Source: Bordetella petrii
GTDB lineage: Bacteria; Pseudomonadota; Gammaproteobacteria; Burkholderiales; Burkholderiaceae_B
NCBI GenBank assembly: GCA_017745595.1
Contig: WMBV01000011.1
Coordinates: 85,191 to 149,190 of the forward strand
Direction: 5' to 3'
DNA length: 64,000 nt
In this document: piece after piece, positions 1 to 8,305 of the stretch
Layout of the letters: each line of letters begins with the position of its first letter
Numbering within the stretch: the stretch's first letter is position 1
Notes under the pieces: generated by a model
Told to the model about the DNA's origin: nothing
Seen by the model: only the letters and a program-made list of their open reading frames with translations
Databases searched by the model: none
Translations under genes and position numbers: made by a program

Positions 1-1
1 C

Positions 2-301
2 CTGGACGACTTGCTGGCGCGCTCGGCCGACCTGCAATCGACCATGGCGCCGGTCAACGACGTGGCGCAGATCCTGGCCGACCCGCAGGTGCGGGCGCGC
101 GAGAACATCGCCACGGTGCACGACGACGAACTGGGCGCGCCGCTGCGCATGCAGAACGTGGTGGGCAAGCTGTCGGCATCGCCCGGCGGCATCCGCGCGC
201 CGGGTCCGGCGCTGGGCCGGCACAACCGCGAAATTCTGGTCGAGCGCCTGGGCTATTCCGAGGCCGAGCTGCAACGCGCCGGCATCGAACTGGCCGGCTG
301 A
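2..301 (+). CDS. CaiB/BaiF CoA-transferase, C-terminal fragment (cut by window edge)
   Basis: This is the last 99 residues of a class III (CaiB/BaiF, formyl-CoA transferase type) CoA-transferase, which moves CoA between carboxylic acids. The reading frame is open from base 2, so the start lies outside the window. The tail has the family pattern: a proline/valine segment before a DPQ turn, the RARENI stretch, and a SPGGIRAPGPALGRHN motif ahead of the last helix. It aligns well with the end of the complete CoA-transferase at 3267-4478, so the two are paralogues. An HMG-CoA-lyase-like gene follows 26 nt later with its own ribosome site, which suggests one transcript that activates an acid with CoA and then cleaves it. 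The substrate cannot be told. Confidence 0.85.
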   Translation: MDDLLARSADLQSTMAPVNDVAQILADPQVRARENIATVHDDELGAPLRMQNVVGKLSASPGGIRAPGPALGRHNREILVERLGYSEAELQRAGIELAG

Positions 302-327
302 AGCCCGCTGAACTAAAGGAGCCAGCC

Positions 328-1287
328 ATGCCCATGCATTTCCCGGCGAGTGTCCAAGTGGCCGAGGTCGGCCCGCGCGATGGCCTGCAGAGTTTTCCGG
401 CCTGGGTCTCTACCGACGACAAGGTGCGCATCATCGACCGGCTGTCGGCGGCGGGTTTCCCCGTGGTCGAAGTGACCGGCTTCGCGCATCCGCGCGTCAT
501 TCCGAACCTCAAGGACGCCGAAGAAGTCTGCGCGCGCATCCAGCGCCGCGCGGGCACCGTATACCGGGGGCTGGCGCCGAACGCGCGCGGGGCCGAGCGC
601 GCCGTGCGGGCCAAGGTCGACGAGGTCGTCGGCCTGACGATCGGCAGCGCCGCCTACCTGAAGAAGAACCAGAACATGGATCCGGAGCAGGCCAACGCGC
701 AGGCCATCGAAGCCTTTCGCATTGCCGATGCGGCGGGCCTGCGCTATGTGCTGGCGCTGGGCATGTCATTCTGGTGTCCGTATGAAGGCCTGATTCCCGA
801 GGACCGCATCCTGGCGATGGTGGGCGAGTTCCGCAACGCGGGCATACGCCGCCTGTACCTGGCGGGCTCGGTGGGCATGGAAGACCCGCGCCACGTCAAC
901 CGCCTGTTCGCGCGGCTGGGCGACCGCTATCCCGACGTAGAGTTGGGCTTTCATATTCACAATTTGTCGGGCATGGCCACCGCCAACATCGCGGCGGCGC
1001 TGGACGGCGGCGCGGCGTGGCTGGAAGGCGCGATATGCGGCATTGGCGGCGGCATCGCCATGCCGCAGACGCTGGGCGCGGTGGGCAATTTTCCCACCGA
1101 AGACCTGGTGCGCATGCTGGGCCTGATGGGCATCGAGACCGGCCTGGATGCCGACGAAGTGCTGGCGGCGGCGCGCGACGTGGCGCAGGTGCTGGACATC
1201 GAAGCGCGCAGCCATGCCGCGCATGGCGCCACGCGCGAGGCCGTGGCCCAATGGGGCCGCGACCATCCGCACGAGCACCCCGCGTGA
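328..1287 (+). CDS. HMG-CoA lyase-like DRE-TIM metallolyase
   Basis: This 319-residue protein is a hydroxymethylglutaryl-CoA-lyase-like aldolase. The family cleaves 3-hydroxy-3-methylglutaryl-CoA or related acyl-CoAs in the cytoplasm with a divalent metal. Seen: EVGPRDGLQ at residues 13-21 (substrate arginine and metal aspartate), HIHN at 209-212 (metal ligands), and NFPTEDLVRML at 254-264, all colinear with HMG-CoA lyase. The flexible G-loop reads GIGGG (238-242), where HMG-CoA lyase has GLGGC with its catalytic cysteine. The cysteine is therefore a glycine, and the substrate or the protonation chemistry may differ. An AAGGAG ribosome site precedes the ATG. It follows a CoA-transferase gene, consistent with cleavage of a CoA-activated hydroxy acid. 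Confidence 0.85.
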   Translation: MPMHFPASVQVAEVGPRDGLQSFPAWVSTDDKVRIIDRLSAAGFPVVEVTGFAHPRVIPNLKDAEEVCARIQRRAGTVYRGLAPNARGAERAVRAKVDEVVGLTIGSAAYLKKNQNMDPEQANAQAIEAFRIADAAGLRYVLALGMSFWCPYEGLIPEDRILAMVGEFRNAGIRRLYLAGSVGMEDPRHVNRLFARLGDRYPDVELGFHIHNLSGMATANIAAALDGGAAWLEGAICGIGGGIAMPQTLGAVGNFPTEDLVRMLGLMGIETGLDADEVLAAARDVAQVLDIEARSHAAHGATREAVAQWGRDHPHEHPA

Positions 1288-1289
1288 GC

Positions 1290-2072
1290 CTATTCGTCGG
1301 TATTGTGGGCCCGGAAACGCGAGCTTTGCGTGTAGCGTCCGCTGGGATAATGGCCCAGGCCCACTTGCACCAGCTGGCCGGCGCGGTCCAGGTAGTACCG
1401 GGTGATCTTCAGCGCCGCCTGGCCTTCGGCGGCCTTCAGGGCGCGCGCCATCTGGCGGTCGAGGTTGGCCGCGGTGATTTCCTGCTGCACTTCGACGATG
1501 CGCACGCCGTAGCGCGCTTCCACCAGCGAATAGATGGGCTTGCGCAACACCTTGAGCGTGGTCAGCACGTCGGCGAATTCGGGCCGCAGGTAGACCTGCA
1601 GGTAGCTCAGGGGCGTGGTGCTGCCGACGATGGTGCGCACGATGTTGGTCTCGGCCCAGGCCTGCCCGGGCTGGCAATGCAGCTGGGCGGCCCAGGTTTC
1701 GTCGGCCACGATCTCGCGGCGCGACTGCACGTGCATTTCGGTGGCATCCACGAATTGCAGCAGGTCGGATACCGAATTGATGCCGCTGAAAAAACGCAAA
1801 CCTTGCGGACGCGACCGCACCCGGGTACCCACGCCGGGGCGCGACCAGATGATGCCTTCGTCTTTCAGTTCGCGCAGGGCCTGTCTGACCGTGTGGCGGC
1901 TGACGTTGTAGCGCAGCGCCAGTTCGCCTTCGGTGGGCAGGGTACTGCCCACCGGATAGCGGTCATTTTCGATGTCTTGCTTCAGGGTGCGGGCCAGCGC
2001 CGCGTACAGCGGCTGCCGCCCACCCGAAAACGCATCGAAGGCAACAGGCGGGGACGACGGGGTAGTTGCCAT
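1290..2072 (-). CDS. GntR-family transcriptional regulator (HutC/FarR type, UTRA domain)
   Basis: This is a 260-residue repressor-type regulator. The N-terminal winged helix is clear (YPVGSTLPTEGELALRYNV, then SRHTVRQALRELKDEGII), and the following ~150 residues form a UTRA effector-binding domain of the HutC/FarR subfamily. The open frame extends further upstream, but that part is arginine-rich and lacks family resemblance, so the start is placed at the ATG opening with MATTPSS. It is convergent with the HMG-CoA-lyase-like gene (2 nt apart) and divergent from the CitE/CaiB/Liv operon starting at 2318. It most likely senses a substrate or CoA-ester of that pathway; a palindrome in the shared upstream region is a candidate operator. 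Confidence 0.88.
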   Translation of the reverse strand: MATTPSSPPVAFDAFSGGRQPLYAALARTLKQDIENDRYPVGSTLPTEGELALRYNVSRHTVRQALRELKDEGIIWSRPGVGTRVRSRPQGLRFFSGINSVSDLLQFVDATEMHVQSRREIVADETWAAQLHCQPGQAWAETNIVRTIVGSTTPLSYLQVYLRPEFADVLTTLKVLRKPIYSLVEARYGVRIVEVQQEITAANLDRQMARALKAAEGQAALKITRYYLDRAGQLVQVGLGHYPSGRYTQSSRFRAHNTDE

Positions 2073-2156
2073 GCGGTGACCAACGTTGGGATTGGGACGG
2101 ATTGTAATAGAGCACCCGCTTCGGGCGCGGCCGGCGCAGGCCGCGTTAACCCGATA

Positions 2157-2183
2157 TTGACAGTGCCGATTTTGCCCTATATT
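2157..2183 (+). promoter_or_regulatory. Candidate sigma-70 promoter for the CitE/CaiB/Liv operon
   Basis: TTGACA (2157-2162) is a perfect -35 box. TATATT at 2178-2183 lies 15 nt downstream and TATTGT at 2180-2185 lies 17 nt downstream, so the -10 choice is uncertain. It points toward the ATG at 2318. Confidence 0.45.
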
Positions 2184-2192
2184 GTACGTACA
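2183..2192. promoter_or_regulatory. Perfect 10-bp palindrome TGTACGTACA, candidate GntR operator
   Basis: TGTACGTACA is its own reverse complement and overlaps the end of the candidate -10 box. It sits in the divergent region between the gntR-type gene and the operon it presumably controls. GntR-family sites are short palindromes with GT...AC arms, which fits. Assignment is by position and symmetry only. Confidence 0.45.
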
Positions 2193-2317
2193 TACGCACA
2201 AATAGAAAGCCGGCTGTACCTGAGACACCTCGATCGACCCTGGCCGCTTGCGGCCTTGTGACGAACCGGCAAGGCGGCCCCGCCGCCGGTTCGCCCACTT
2301 GTCAGTGGAGAATTTCG

Positions 2318-3196
2318 ATGCCTGTGCTGCGGTCCTTCCTGTTTGCCCCCGCCAATCACCCCCGGCGGGTCGAGAAAGCATTCACCCTGGCCGCCGATGC
2401 GGTGATCCTGGACCTGGAAGACGCGTGCGCGGTGTCGGAAAAGGCCGCCAGCCGGCCGAAGGTCGTGCAGGCCATGCAGGCGCCGCGCGCATGCCTGGGC
2501 TATGTGCGGGTCAATCCCCTGCCCACCCCGTTTGCCTATGGCGACCTGACCGAGACCGTACGCCCCGGGCTCGACGGCGTGTTGCTGCCCAAGGTGGAAT
2601 CGGCCGCCGACCTGCAGACTGCCGACTGGCTGATCGGCCAGCTGGAACGCGAGCACGGCATGGTGGCCGGCAGCGTGGACTTGATCGGCCTGATAGAGAC
2701 CGCGCAGGGCATGGCCCGGCTGCCCGAAATACTGCGCGCCAGTCCGCGCGTCAAGCGGGTGGCCTTCGGGGCGGGCGACTACACGCTGGACCTGGACCTG
2801 ACCTGGACGCGCGACGAGGCCGAACTGGCTGCCTATCGCAGCGAAATCGTGCTGCAGTCGCGCGCGGCCGGCCTGGAGCCGCCGCTGGATACGGTGTGGG
2901 TAAACCTGAAAGACCCCGAAGGGTTTGCTTTGTCGGCGCAGCGCGCGCGCGGCCTCGGCTTCCAGGGCAAGCTGTGCATCTATCCCGACCAGGTGCCCGT
3001 GGCGAATGCGGCGTTCAGCCCCAGCGATGCGCAGGTCGCGCATGCGCGGCGGGTCATGGACGCCTTCGCGCAGGCCGAAGCCCAAGGTTCGTCGGCCATC
3101 CAGCTCGACGGCCAGTTCATCGACTACCCGATTGTTTATGCGGCCCAGCGGGTGCTGGATGCCGCGCAACGGATCGCCGCCGCACAGACGGCATGA
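2318..3196 (+). CDS. HpcH/HpaI aldolase / citrate-lyase beta-like (CitE-like) protein, copy 1
   Basis: This 292-residue TIM-barrel lyase belongs to the CitE/HpcH family, which cleaves or forms citryl-, malyl- or citramalyl-CoA type esters with Mg2+. Seen: LRSFLFAPANHPRRVEKA at the N-terminus, VILDLEDAC (start of the CoA/metal site), a LIGLIETAQGM strand carrying the metal glutamate, and FGAGDYTLDLD carrying the metal aspartate. The ATG at 2318 follows AGTGGAG at a good distance; the longer frame lacks a ribosome site and has no family match. It is the first gene of a + strand operon with a CoA transferase and a Liv ABC importer. Two further paralogues lie in the same operon. Exact substrate unknown. 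Confidence 0.85.
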   Translation: MPVLRSFLFAPANHPRRVEKAFTLAADAVILDLEDACAVSEKAASRPKVVQAMQAPRACLGYVRVNPLPTPFAYGDLTETVRPGLDGVLLPKVESAADLQTADWLIGQLEREHGMVAGSVDLIGLIETAQGMARLPEILRASPRVKRVAFGAGDYTLDLDLTWTRDEAELAAYRSEIVLQSRAAGLEPPLDTVWVNLKDPEGFALSAQRARGLGFQGKLCIYPDQVPVANAAFSPSDAQVAHARRVMDAFAQAEAQGSSAIQLDGQFIDYPIVYAAQRVLDAAQRIAAAQTA

Positions 3197-3266
3197 ACCG
3201 GCGGGCGCATGGCCCGCGCATGCGGCCACGCGTCCGCCGCCGCAGTGCAATACCGAGGAGACAGGC

Positions 3267-4478
3267 ATGCAAGACAAGGCAGCAGGGGTACGGCCGCTGG
3301 ATGGCTTGAAGATCATCGATGTATCGAGCTTCCTGGCCGGGCCGTTTTGCTCGACGCAATTGGCCGAGTTCGGGGCCGACGTCATCAAGCTGGAATTGCC
3401 GAAGATAGGCGACGCGTTGCGCCGGTTCGGCAGCATCACGCCCAGCGGCGATTCGCTGCCCTGGCTGTCGGAGTGCCGCAACAAGAAATCGGCCACGCTG
3501 GATTTGCGCAAGCCGGAAGGCGCCGAACTGTTGAAGGCGCTGGTGGCGCAATCGGATGTGCTGGTCGAGAATTTCCAGCCGGGCACCCTGGAAAAATGGG
3601 GGCTGGGATGGGACGTGCTGCGCGAGGTCAATCCGCGCCTGATCATGGTGCGCATCTCGGGTTACGGCCAGACCGGGCCCTATAGCGGCCGCCCGGGGTT
3701 CGGCCGCATCGGCAATGCGTTCGGCGGGCTGTCGTACCTGGCGGGTTATCCCGACCGCCCGCCGGTCACGCCCGGCTCGGCCACCATTCCCGACTACATG
3801 GCGGGCCTGTACGGCGCCCTGGGCGTGCTGCTGGCCATGCAGGCGCTGGCCAAGACCGGCCGCGGCCAGGTCATCGACATCGGCCTGTACGAACCGATCT
3901 TCCGCATCCTGGACGAACTGGCGCCCAGCTATCACATGAAGGGCTATGTGCGCGAGCGCATGGGCCCCGGCACGGTGAACGTGGTGCCGCACAGCCACTA
4001 TCCCACCTCGGACGGGCGCTGGATCGCCATTGCCTGCACCAGCGACAAGATCTTCGAGCGGCTGGCCCAGGCGATGGGCGTGCCGGAATTCGGCGGCGCG
4101 GGCAAGTGGGGCACCATCGTGCAGCGCGAGGCCGAGCGGGCCCAGGTCGACGAATACGTGGGCGCCTGGACGGCGCGCTTCACGCGCGACGAAGTGCTGG
4201 GCATCTGCGAACAGTTCCAGGTGCCGTGCGGGCCGGTATACGCGGTGGACGAGATCTTCGAAGACCCCCAGTACCGGGCCCGCGGCAACATCGTCTACGT
4301 AAAGGACGAGCGCGGCGAATATGCCCTGCCCAACGTCGTGCCGCGCCTGACCGACACCCCGGGCGGCATCGATCACATGGGCCCCACGCTGGGCCAGCAC
4401 AACGACGAAGTGTTCCGCGAACGGCTGGGCCTGTCGGAAGCGCGCATCGCCGAACTGACCCGCGCCGGCGTCATCTGA
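3267..4478 (+). CDS. CaiB/BaiF-family CoA-transferase
   Basis: A complete 403-residue class III CoA-transferase, the usual family length. The N-terminus has the signature GLKIIDVSSFLAGPFCS followed by LAEFGADVIKLE. The aspartate in TIPDYMAGLYGALGVL (about residue 176) occupies the position of the catalytic aspartate that forms the acyl-anhydride in formyl-CoA transferase. The start is chosen by the GAGGAG ribosome site 6 nt upstream of the ATG. It lies between a CitE-like lyase and ABC importer genes, so it probably activates the imported acid to its CoA ester for cleavage by one of the CitE-like lyases (known logic of the citramalate/itaconate type routes; the actual acid is not deducible). 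Confidence 0.9.
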   Translation: MQDKAAGVRPLDGLKIIDVSSFLAGPFCSTQLAEFGADVIKLELPKIGDALRRFGSITPSGDSLPWLSECRNKKSATLDLRKPEGAELLKALVAQSDVLVENFQPGTLEKWGLGWDVLREVNPRLIMVRISGYGQTGPYSGRPGFGRIGNAFGGLSYLAGYPDRPPVTPGSATIPDYMAGLYGALGVLLAMQALAKTGRGQVIDIGLYEPIFRILDELAPSYHMKGYVRERMGPGTVNVVPHSHYPTSDGRWIAIACTSDKIFERLAQAMGVPEFGGAGKWGTIVQREAERAQVDEYVGAWTARFTRDEVLGICEQFQVPCGPVYAVDEIFEDPQYRARGNIVYVKDERGEYALPNVVPRLTDTPGGIDHMGPTLGQHNDEVFRERLGLSEARIAELTRAGVI

Positions 4479-4516
4479 CGACGGCATCCGCCGACACTCA
4501 CGGAGGAAGACCCATC

Positions 4517-5380
4517 GTGCCTGTCTTCGAACTACTGGTCGCCGGGATACTGCTGGGCGGGTTGTACGCGCTGATGGCGTGCGGCCTGAACCTGGTATTC
4601 GGCGTCATGCGCGTGATCAACTTCGCCCACGGCGACCTGCTGGCCGTGGGCGCGCTGACGGCCGTATCGCTGGTGGCCGGCATGCACATGCCCTACCTGG
4701 CGGCGCTGATCCTGGTGCCGCTGATGACCGCGGCCATCGGCCTGCTGATGCAATACGCGGTGATACGCCACATCATCGACGGCCCGCCCATCATGTCGCT
4801 GCTGGCCACCTTTGCGCTGTCGACCATCGTGGTGAACATCTCGCTGCTGATCTGGGGCGGCGGTTTCCATGGGCTGTCGACGGTGCTGGGCGGGTCGATC
4901 CCGCTGCTGGGCATGGACGTGCCGCTGGCGCGGCTGGTGTCGTTCCTGGTGGCGATGGCCGCCACGCTGGGCGTGTGGTGGTTCCTGCGCAGCACGCGCT
5001 TCGGCAAGGCGATCCGGTCCGTTTCGCAGGCGCCCGAGCTGGCGGTGATCTCGGGCATTTCCATCAACCAGGTGCGCAACGTCACTTTCGCCCTGGGCGC
5101 GGCCATGGCCGGCCTCGCCGGCGTGCTGCTCGCGCCCACTTTCGCCTCGGACGCGCAGCTGGGCGCGCGCTTCGGCATCAAGGCCTTCGCCGTGATCATC
5201 GTGGGCGGCATGGGCAGCTATCCCGGCGCCATGGCGGCCGCATTGCTGATGGGGGTACTGGAAGTGTTCGCCGGCTACCTGTACGGCCAGGTGCTGGGCG
5301 CAGCGACGGTGTTCCTGGCCATGCTGGTGGTGCTGGTCGTGCGGCCCCGCGGCTTGTTCGGCATAGGAGCGCGCGCATGA
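4517..5380 (+). CDS. livH: Branched-chain amino acid-type ABC transporter permease (LivH)
   Basis: A 287-residue inner-membrane permease of the LivH family. The N-terminal block GLYALMACGLNLVFGVMRVI followed by NFAHGD is the classic LivH signature, and the C-terminus ends RPRGLFG as usual. About eight hydrophobic segments are visible. No ATG fits the N-terminus; the GTG at 4517 lies 9 nt after GGAGGA and gives the expected family start, so GTG is chosen. It pairs with LivM, whose ATG overlaps this stop codon (ATGA). Transporters of this type also take up aromatic and short organic acids or amides; the neighbouring CoA-transferase and lyases suggest an organic acid rather than an amino acid. 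Confidence 0.92.
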   Translation: MPVFELLVAGILLGGLYALMACGLNLVFGVMRVINFAHGDLLAVGALTAVSLVAGMHMPYLAALILVPLMTAAIGLLMQYAVIRHIIDGPPIMSLLATFALSTIVVNISLLIWGGGFHGLSTVLGGSIPLLGMDVPLARLVSFLVAMAATLGVWWFLRSTRFGKAIRSVSQAPELAVISGISINQVRNVTFALGAAMAGLAGVLLAPTFASDAQLGARFGIKAFAVIIVGGMGSYPGAMAAALLMGVLEVFAGYLYGQVLGAATVFLAMLVVLVVRPRGLFGIGARA

Positions 5381-6333
5381 GATTCCTGCCCCTTTCCATC
5401 CTGTGCGTCGCGGCCCTGGCCGTCCTGCCTTTCGTGGCGGGATCGTACGGCATGTCGTTCATGATCCAGACGCTCATTTTCATCGCGCTGGCGTATTCGT
5501 GGAACCTGATAGGCGGCTATGCCGGCTACACCCACTTCGGCCAGGTGGCCTTTTTCGGCCTGGGCGCCTACGTGGGGTCGCTGGCCGTTCTGGATGGCAC
5601 CCACTGGCTGGTGGCCTCGCTGTACGCCGGGGTGGCGGCCTCGTTGCTGGCGGCGGTGCTGGGCGGTGTCATGCTGCGCCTGAAGGGGCCGTACTTCGCC
5701 ATCGGCATGTTCGGCATTGCGCGCGTCTGTGAATCGCTGGCGCTGGGGTTGGACAACATCACCCAGGGCGGCACGGGCCTGTATCTGGTGGTCGTCGAAC
5801 AACTGCACCTGTACTACGCAGTGGGCGCGATCGCCTTGCTGATGGTGCTGGCGACCTGGCGGCTGGACAGCTCGCGGCTGGGCCTGCAACTGCTGTCGAT
5901 CCGCGAGGACGAGACCGCCGCCAACGCGCTGGGGGTACGCACCACCCGCCTGAAGATCGGCACGTTCGTGGCGTCGGCCTTCGTGCCCGGCGTCTGCGGC
6001 TGCCTGTACGCCTGCTACCTGGGTTACATCGACCCGGCCACGGCGTTCGCGCCCATGACCGAACTGACGGTGATCGCCATGGTGCTGCTGGGCGGCATGG
6101 GCACGGTGCTGGGCCCGCTGGTGGGGGCGGCGCTGATGTCGGTGGTGAATGAAGTACTGTGGGCGCGCCTGCCCGAAATCTACCTGGCGCTGGTCGGCGT
6201 CATCATCCTGATCGCCGTGCTGTACATGCCGCGCGGCATTGTCAACTACGCGCAGCGGCGCGCCTGGCGCTGGGTGCCGGTGGCGCGCGGCCACTTGCGC
6301 CGCATGGCGCAGCGCAAGAAGGAGGCCGCTTGA
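5377..6333 (+). CDS. livM: Branched-chain amino acid-type ABC transporter permease (LivM)
   Basis: A 318-residue second permease of the Liv-type importer. Seen are the conserved LAYSWNLIGGYAGYTHFGQV and FFGLGAYVG segments, a central LKGPYFAIGMF block, the coupling-helix region around LGVRTTRLK, and GGMGTVLGPLVGAAL near the C-terminus. Hydrophobic segments span most of the length; the C-terminal tail is basic (RRAWRW, RKKE). The ATG overlaps the livH stop by 4 nt, indicating translational coupling. Works with LivH, LivG, LivF and the periplasmic receptor encoded between livG and livF. Confidence 0.92.
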   Translation: MRFLPLSILCVAALAVLPFVAGSYGMSFMIQTLIFIALAYSWNLIGGYAGYTHFGQVAFFGLGAYVGSLAVLDGTHWLVASLYAGVAASLLAAVLGGVMLRLKGPYFAIGMFGIARVCESLALGLDNITQGGTGLYLVVVEQLHLYYAVGAIALLMVLATWRLDSSRLGLQLLSIREDETAANALGVRTTRLKIGTFVASAFVPGVCGCLYACYLGYIDPATAFAPMTELTVIAMVLLGGMGTVLGPLVGAALMSVVNEVLWARLPEIYLALVGVIILIAVLYMPRGIVNYAQRRAWRWVPVARGHLRRMAQRKKEAA

Positions 6334-6335
6334 AC

Positions 6336-7049
6336 ATGAGTGCCACACCCTCGCCCATGCTGTCCGTCGAGAACGTCAGCAAGCGCTTCGCCGGCCGCGT
6401 CGCGCTGGACGGCGCCAGCCTGGAGATCGCGCCGGGCTCGATCACCGGCGTGATCGGCCCGAACGGGTCCGGCAAATCGACTCTGTTCAACATCATCGCT
6501 GGCGCCATCCCTGCCGACGGCGGCCGGGTGGTATTGCAGGGCCAGGACGTCACCCGCGCCACGCCGGCCGACATCTGCCGGCGCGGAGTGGGACGCACCT
6601 TCCAGATATCGCGCCTGTTCAACGAATTGACGGTGCTGGAAAACCTGGTGGCGATCGCCCACGGCCTGTCCGATGCGGCGGCCGTGGAACGGGCCCTGTC
6701 GCTGCTGGACTTCCTGGAAATCTCGGCCCTGCGCGACAAGTGGGGAGCCGAGTTGTCGTACGGCCAGCGCAAGCTGGTAGAGATTGCGCGCGCCTTGATG
6801 CTGCAGCCCTCGATGATGTTGCTGGACGAGCCGTTTGCCGGTATCAACCCGCGCCTGCAGAACCGCATCGTCGATCACCTGCAGGCGTTGCGCGCGCAAG
6901 GCATGACGTTGTTTTTCATCGACCATGAAATGCGCATCGTGCTCGAGATCTGCGATGACCTGTACGTGCTGGCCGAAGGACGCGTGATCGCGCATGGCGA
7001 TGCCGACGCGATCCGCGGCGATGCGCGCGTCAAGGATGCTTACTTCTAG
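6336..7049 (+). CDS. livG: ABC transporter ATP-binding protein (LivG)
   Basis: A 237-residue ATPase of the Liv importer. Walker A is GPNGSGKST at residues 41-49, the ABC signature region is LSYGQRK, and Walker B is MMLLDEPFAG. The segment GRTFQISRLFNELTVLENL and the ending typical of LivG (LYVLAEGRVIAHG, DPxV-like KDAYF) separate it from LivF. The ATG lies 2 nt after the livM stop and GAAGGAGG in the livM end serves as ribosome site. It sits on the cytoplasmic face and drives transport with LivF. Confidence 0.93.
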   Translation: MSATPSPMLSVENVSKRFAGRVALDGASLEIAPGSITGVIGPNGSGKSTLFNIIAGAIPADGGRVVLQGQDVTRATPADICRRGVGRTFQISRLFNELTVLENLVAIAHGLSDAAAVERALSLLDFLEISALRDKWGAELSYGQRKLVEIARALMLQPSMMLLDEPFAGINPRLQNRIVDHLQALRAQGMTLFFIDHEMRIVLEICDDLYVLAEGRVIAHGDADAIRGDARVKDAYF

Positions 7050-7103
7050 CGTTCCTGACCAAAACGTCCTGCGGGACACATAACTGGAGACAAGGAGCAG
7101 CCC

Positions 7104-8285
7104 ATGAATCGACATATCGCGAAACTGGTGCTGGCGGCCGCCGGCACGTTGGCTACGCTGGGGGCGGCACAGGCAGCCGAAAACAAGCCCATCCGCGTAG
7201 GCGTTGCCCTATCGCAGTCGGGCAACCTGGCCGACAGCGCCAAGCATTATTTCCAGGGCGTAGAACTATGGCGCGACCAGGTCAACGAGCGCGGCGGCCT
7301 GCTGGGCCGCCAGGTCGAGCTGGTGGTGTACGACGACCGCAGCGATCCCGCCACGGCGGCCCGCCTGTACGAAAAGCTGATCAGCGACGACAACGTCGAC
7401 CTGCTGTTCGGCCCCTGGGGGTCGGCTTCGGCCGCAACGGCCGCGGCGGTGGCCAACAAGCACAAGCGCGTGTTCCTGAATTCGGGCGGGGCGTCCGAGC
7501 AGATCCAGGAGCGCGGCTTCAAGTATGTGTTCCAGACGGCCGCGCCCATCAGCGCCTATGTGGCCAGCATCGGCCCCCTGGCCGAACAGCACCAGCTCAA
7601 GAGCATCGCCTTCTTCGGCCGGGACTACGCCGCGGCGCGCGACATGGCCAAGAGCATCAAGAAAATCGCCGAAGACCGCAAGCTGGACCTGAAGACCACC
7701 GAGTTCTTTCCCGCCGGCACGACGGACTTTTCGTCGATGATCGCCCAAGCGCGGCAAATGCAGCCCGATATCTGGGTATCGGTGGGCTACCCGAACGAGG
7801 CGATCGAGATGGTGCGCCAGATGAAAGCGTCGAACTACCTGCCCAAGGTGTTCATCCACAACGGCGCCTCGATCGAAGACTTCCTGAAGAGCACGGGCAA
7901 GGATTCGGAGTACGTGTTCGCCATGTCGCTCTACGAACCGTCGCTCAAGACCCAGGGCAATGCCGAGTTCGTCAAGGCGTACAAGGAACGCTACAAGACC
8001 GAACCGGGCTATTACTCGGCGTTCTCGTATGCGGGCGCCACGGTGCTCGAGGCCGCCGTCAAGCAGGCCGGATCGGTCGACCAGGAAAAACTGCGCGAGA
8101 CGCTGACCACGCTGGAGCTGGATACCGTGATGGGGCACCACAAGGTCGATCCGAAGACGGGCAAGCAGGTGGGGGTGACCGGGCTGCTGGCCCAGGTACG
8201 CGACGGCAAGCGCGAGATCGTGATGCCGCTGGAGGTGAAGACGATGGACGCGGTGATTCCCATGCCCGCCTGGGACAAACGCTGA
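7104..8285 (+). CDS. Periplasmic branched-chain amino acid-type substrate-binding protein (LivK-like)
   Basis: A 393-residue periplasmic receptor of the type I fold (Peripla_BP_6). Residues 1-25 are a signal peptide (basic MNRHIAK, hydrophobic core, cleavage after AQA). The mature protein starts with PIRVGVALSQSGNLADSAK, the usual ligand-loop region, followed by QVNERGGLLGRQVELVVYDD. The length is typical. GACAAGGAG precedes the ATG. Placement between livG and livF, not at the operon head, is a little unusual but seen in catabolic Liv clusters. It sets the specificity of the importer; ligand unknown, likely the organic acid handled by the flanking CoA-transferase and lyases. Confidence 0.9.
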   Translation: MNRHIAKLVLAAAGTLATLGAAQAAENKPIRVGVALSQSGNLADSAKHYFQGVELWRDQVNERGGLLGRQVELVVYDDRSDPATAARLYEKLISDDNVDLLFGPWGSASAATAAAVANKHKRVFLNSGGASEQIQERGFKYVFQTAAPISAYVASIGPLAEQHQLKSIAFFGRDYAAARDMAKSIKKIAEDRKLDLKTTEFFPAGTTDFSSMIAQARQMQPDIWVSVGYPNEAIEMVRQMKASNYLPKVFIHNGASIEDFLKSTGKDSEYVFAMSLYEPSLKTQGNAEFVKAYKERYKTEPGYYSAFSYAGATVLEAAVKQAGSVDQEKLRETLTTLELDTVMGHHKVDPKTGKQVGVTGLLAQVRDGKREIVMPLEVKTMDAVIPMPAWDKR

Positions 8286-8305
8286 CGGCCTGCCGGGAGA
8301 TCGCC

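Noticed and set aside
1290..2381. Longer form of the GntR regulator with ~100 extra N-terminal residues
   Set aside because: The extension would cross the divergent promoter and palindrome and has no similarity to the family; the ATG at 2072 gives the normal length.
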